Positions 6,297 through 7,940 of a stretch of 7,940 nt of DNA are shown in pieces. Under the pieces are notes generated by a model. It saw only the letters and a program-made list of their open reading frames with translations. It did not search any database and was not told where the DNA came from. The DNA lies in contig DPZQ01000112.1 in the NCBI GenBank assembly GCA_003536295.1, positions 2,942 to 10,881 on the forward strand, in the 5' to 3' direction. Every line of letters begins with the position of its first letter. The first letter of the stretch is position 1. The DNA is from Rhodobacter sp. GTDB taxonomy: Bacteria > Pseudomonadota > Alphaproteobacteria > Rhodobacterales > Rhodobacteraceae. The position numbers were made by a program, and so were the translations under genes.

Positions 6297-7673
6297 CTAG
6301 CGGCCCATAACCCAATTGCCAAATCGCCCAAAGACCGAGGGTGAGCCGTTTGTGCGGGCCTCTTGCCTATCTGCCAGATGCAGTAAGTTATACATGCCAT
6401 GCACGCCGCTGTATCGCAGGGGCTCTGGTTCCCATTTTCGGACTTTGTGGTTAACCCATGGCAGCCGAGTAAGTGGAGTTTCTCGCCCCAAGGCCAAATC
6501 TGCTAAAGTCTGCCCCGCAAGGTTTGAAGTTGAAACCCCCACCCCGACATAGCCACCCGCCCAGCCGATTTTTGTTTCAGGATCAAGCCCAACACTGGCG
6601 CACCAATCGCGTGGTACACCCAACACCCCGCACCAAGCATGATCAATTTTGAAATCACGGCTGATTGGAAAATGCCTATGCATGATGGTGGTAAGCCTGC
6701 GCACCGTTTCTGGATCAGGAACACCATTTTGATCTATACGTGAGCCGAAAAGATAAGGCACGCCGCGCCCACCAACCACTAAACGTCCATCGCGGCTGCG
6801 CTGGCAATAGCAGTAAGAATTGTTAAAATCCCCCAAGATTTCATGGTTTTTCCAGCCCAGATGATCCCAAACCGATTGGGGTAAAATCTCGGTGATGATC
6901 TGAGCCGAGTTCAACGGCAAAATATTGCGCTTAAGGCCACCAATGTTACAGGTGAACCCTTCGGTGGCGCGCAAAATTATCTCAGCGCGCATTGGGCCGC
7001 GGTTGGTTGTCACAAGACCTTTGGCGATAGAGGTGGCCTTGGTATCTTCAAAAATTCTAACGCCTTTGGCTTCGACGGCTCGGGCCAAGCCTTGTACCAA
7101 TTTTGCAGGTTGAATGCGCGCGACATTGCTTACCACCATTGCGCCCAAAAGATTGGGGATATTTACCCGTGCGCGGGCTTCTTGCGCACCTATATCGTAG
7201 ACCAAGGGGGCGGCTTCTCCCCAAGATTGGCGGTGCGCCACTTCTCCTTTAAGGCGGATAAGTTGGGCGGGGTTGGTGGCGATCATCAGTTCATCGGTTG
7301 CTATGATATCAGCATCGATCTCCTCAAGTTTGGCCACCCGCATGATTTCACCAACGGTGCTGCCCATATGGCGTACAAGGTCTTTGACATCTTGGATCGA
7401 GCCCTTTTTGAGATAATTCTCATGCCTCCATGCAAAACCACCCGTCAACCAGCCACCATTGCGCCCCGAGGCACCGAAGCCTGCGAAAGCACTTTCTAAG
7501 ATGGTTATGTTCAAATTAGGAGCATGGGTTTTTAGATAATATGCCGTCCAAAGGCCCGTATAGCCCGCGCCAATTATGCAGATATCGGCGGTGCTATCGG
7601 CTGGTATAGGTGGGCGTGGCTTTGGCAGGCCGCCCATATCTTCATACCAAAAAGAGACATTACCAAGCTGCAT
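6297..7673 (-). CDS. FAD-dependent oxidoreductase, D-amino-acid oxidase/DadA-type
   Basis: This 458-residue protein belongs to the DAO family of flavoenzymes that oxidise secondary or primary amines and amino acids; members include DadA, PuuB-type oxidases and sarcosine-type oxidases. The Rossmann nucleotide-binding motif IIGAGYTGLWTAYYL is at about 34-48, followed by a LES acid at the end of strand 2 and by GFGASGRNGGW (about 66-76), which contacts FAD. The C-terminal FAD segment WAGGYVGVGVSTSNLAG is at about 371-387, and EPEPLRYSGVHG close to the C-terminus is common in the PuuB/DadA-like branch. No signal peptide or membrane segment is seen, so it is cytosolic. The ATG at 7673 is preferred to an in-frame GTG at 7679, because AAGGA at 7683-7687 is nine bases from the ATG but only three from the GTG. 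The substrate is unknown. It converges with the LysR gene and follows ychF by 78 bases. Confidence 0.88.
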   Translation of the reverse strand: MQLGNVSFWYEDMGGLPKPRPPIPADSTADICIIGAGYTGLWTAYYLKTHAPNLNITILESAFAGFGASGRNGGWLTGGFAWRHENYLKKGSIQDVKDLVRHMGSTVGEIMRVAKLEEIDADIIATDELMIATNPAQLIRLKGEVAHRQSWGEAAPLVYDIGAQEARARVNIPNLLGAMVVSNVARIQPAKLVQGLARAVEAKGVRIFEDTKATSIAKGLVTTNRGPMRAEIILRATEGFTCNIGGLKRNILPLNSAQIITEILPQSVWDHLGWKNHEILGDFNNSYCYCQRSRDGRLVVGGRGVPYLFGSRIDQNGVPDPETVRRLTTIMHRHFPISRDFKIDHAWCGVLGVPRDWCASVGLDPETKIGWAGGYVGVGVSTSNLAGQTLADLALGRETPLTRLPWVNHKVRKWEPEPLRYSGVHGMYNLLHLADRQEARTNGSPSVFGRFGNWVMGR

Positions 7674-7675
7674 TA

Positions 7676-7699
7676 TCACTTATCCTTCCGAAGTCCCAT
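7676..7699 (-). CDS. Candidate 7-residue leader ORF before the oxidoreductase
   Basis: On the - strand an ATG at 7699 opens a frame for MGLRKDK ending in TGA at 7678-7676, two bases before the oxidoreductase ATG and in a different frame. GGAGG lies four bases upstream of it (7708-7704), a stronger ribosome-binding sequence than that of the main gene, though the gap is short. A ribosome ending here could re-initiate at the main start. The frame is so short that chance cannot be excluded. Confidence 0.25.
   Translation of the reverse strand: MGLRKDK
7683..7687 (-). promoter_or_regulatory. Ribosome-binding site of the FAD oxidoreductase
   Basis: Read on the - strand, AAGGA ends nine bases before the ATG at 7673. 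The spacing favours this ATG over the GTG at 7679. Confidence 0.6.
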
Positions 7700-7709
7700 C
7701 GGGCCTCCG

Positions 7710-7720
7710 GTTAGGCTAAC
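7710..7720. repeat. Perfect 11-base palindrome upstream of the oxidoreductase
   Basis: GTTAGGCTAAC is a perfect inverted repeat (5-base arms around one central base), 37 bases upstream of the oxidoreductase ATG at 7673 and 31 bases downstream of the ychF stop. It could be a regulator-binding site or a small RNA hairpin. It is too short to be called a terminator. Confidence 0.4.
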
Positions 7721-7751
7721 TTTTCCAGGTTTGAATGCAAGAAAATTACTA

Positions 7752-7940
7752 CTAGCCAGAGAAAAGGAAATGCAGCACGTCGCCGTCTTTGACCTCGTAG
7801 GTTTTGCCCTCTACACGGAACTTCCCCGCCTCTTTTGCTCCGGCTTCGCCCTTACCTTTGATGTAATCGTCAAAGGCGATTGTTTCGGCGCGAATAAAGC
7901 CTTTTTCAAAGTCACCATGAATTTTACCTGCAGCAACTGG
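7752..7940 (-). CDS. ychF: YchF/OLA1-type redox-regulated ATPase, 3' end only
   Basis: The last 62 residues of YchF, an Obg-related P-loop NTPase that prefers ATP and associates with ribosomes, are encoded on the - strand up to the TAG at 7754-7752. The 5' portion, including the P-loop, lies beyond the window edge. The visible part is the C-terminal TGS domain with the highly conserved GDFEKGFIRAETIAF, the KGEAGAKEAGKFR stretch and the terminal YEVKDGDVLHFLFSG. These match the E. coli YchF tail almost motif by motif (from memory). No terminator hairpin with a T-run is seen after it, so read-through into the oxidoreductase 78 bases downstream is possible. Confidence 0.93.
   Translation of the reverse strand, partial: PVAAGKIHGDFEKGFIRAETIAFDDYIKGKGEAGAKEAGKFRVEGKTYEVKDGDVLHFLFSG

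Noticed and set aside
6449..6456. GGTTAACC palindrome
   Set aside because: It lies within the oxidoreductase coding sequence, is only eight bases long, and is expected by chance at this length.

Overview
The window looks like a chromosomal core region of an alphaproteobacterium, most likely a marine Rhodobacterales (Roseobacter-group) lineage of moderate GC. This is inferred from the gene order and protein flavour: an aroA of the CP4-like type, then cmk, rpsA, ihfB, a LapA-domain gene and trpF, all on the + strand. There is no sign of phage, transposon, CRISPR, tRNA or rRNA sequence.

Layout. Positions 1-317 hold the 3' end of aroA, followed by cmk (376-993). A 152-base gap carries a candidate promoter and a candidate 11-codon leader ORF whose stop overlaps the start of rpsA (1146-2825). 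A strong hairpin follows rpsA (2855-2878). ihfB (3000-3281) then opens a tight + strand series: lapA-like (3301-3663), trpF (3660-4304), azlC (4301-5020) and azlD (5010-5342). The last three junctions overlap. A LysR-type regulator gene (5372-6295) follows 29 bases later. Its stop codon lies one base from the stop of a convergent FAD-dependent oxidoreductase on the - strand (6297-7673). Upstream of that gene, also on the - strand, is the 3' end of ychF (7752-7940).

How the genes fit together. The first part is macromolecular housekeeping: chorismate synthesis (aroA), CMP phosphorylation (cmk), translation initiation (rpsA) and nucleoid architecture (ihfB). The second part joins one tryptophan-pathway enzyme (trpF) to an AzlCD-type amino-acid exporter by overlapping genes, with a LysR regulator as a possible controller. 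The third part is a D-amino-acid/amine-oxidase-type flavoenzyme of unknown substrate behind ychF.

No novel multi-gene system is evident. The points most worth a second look are the putative leader ORF in front of rpsA, the trpF-azlCD coupling, and a short ORF plus palindrome in front of the oxidoreductase. No gene-free stretch exceeds 300 bases.
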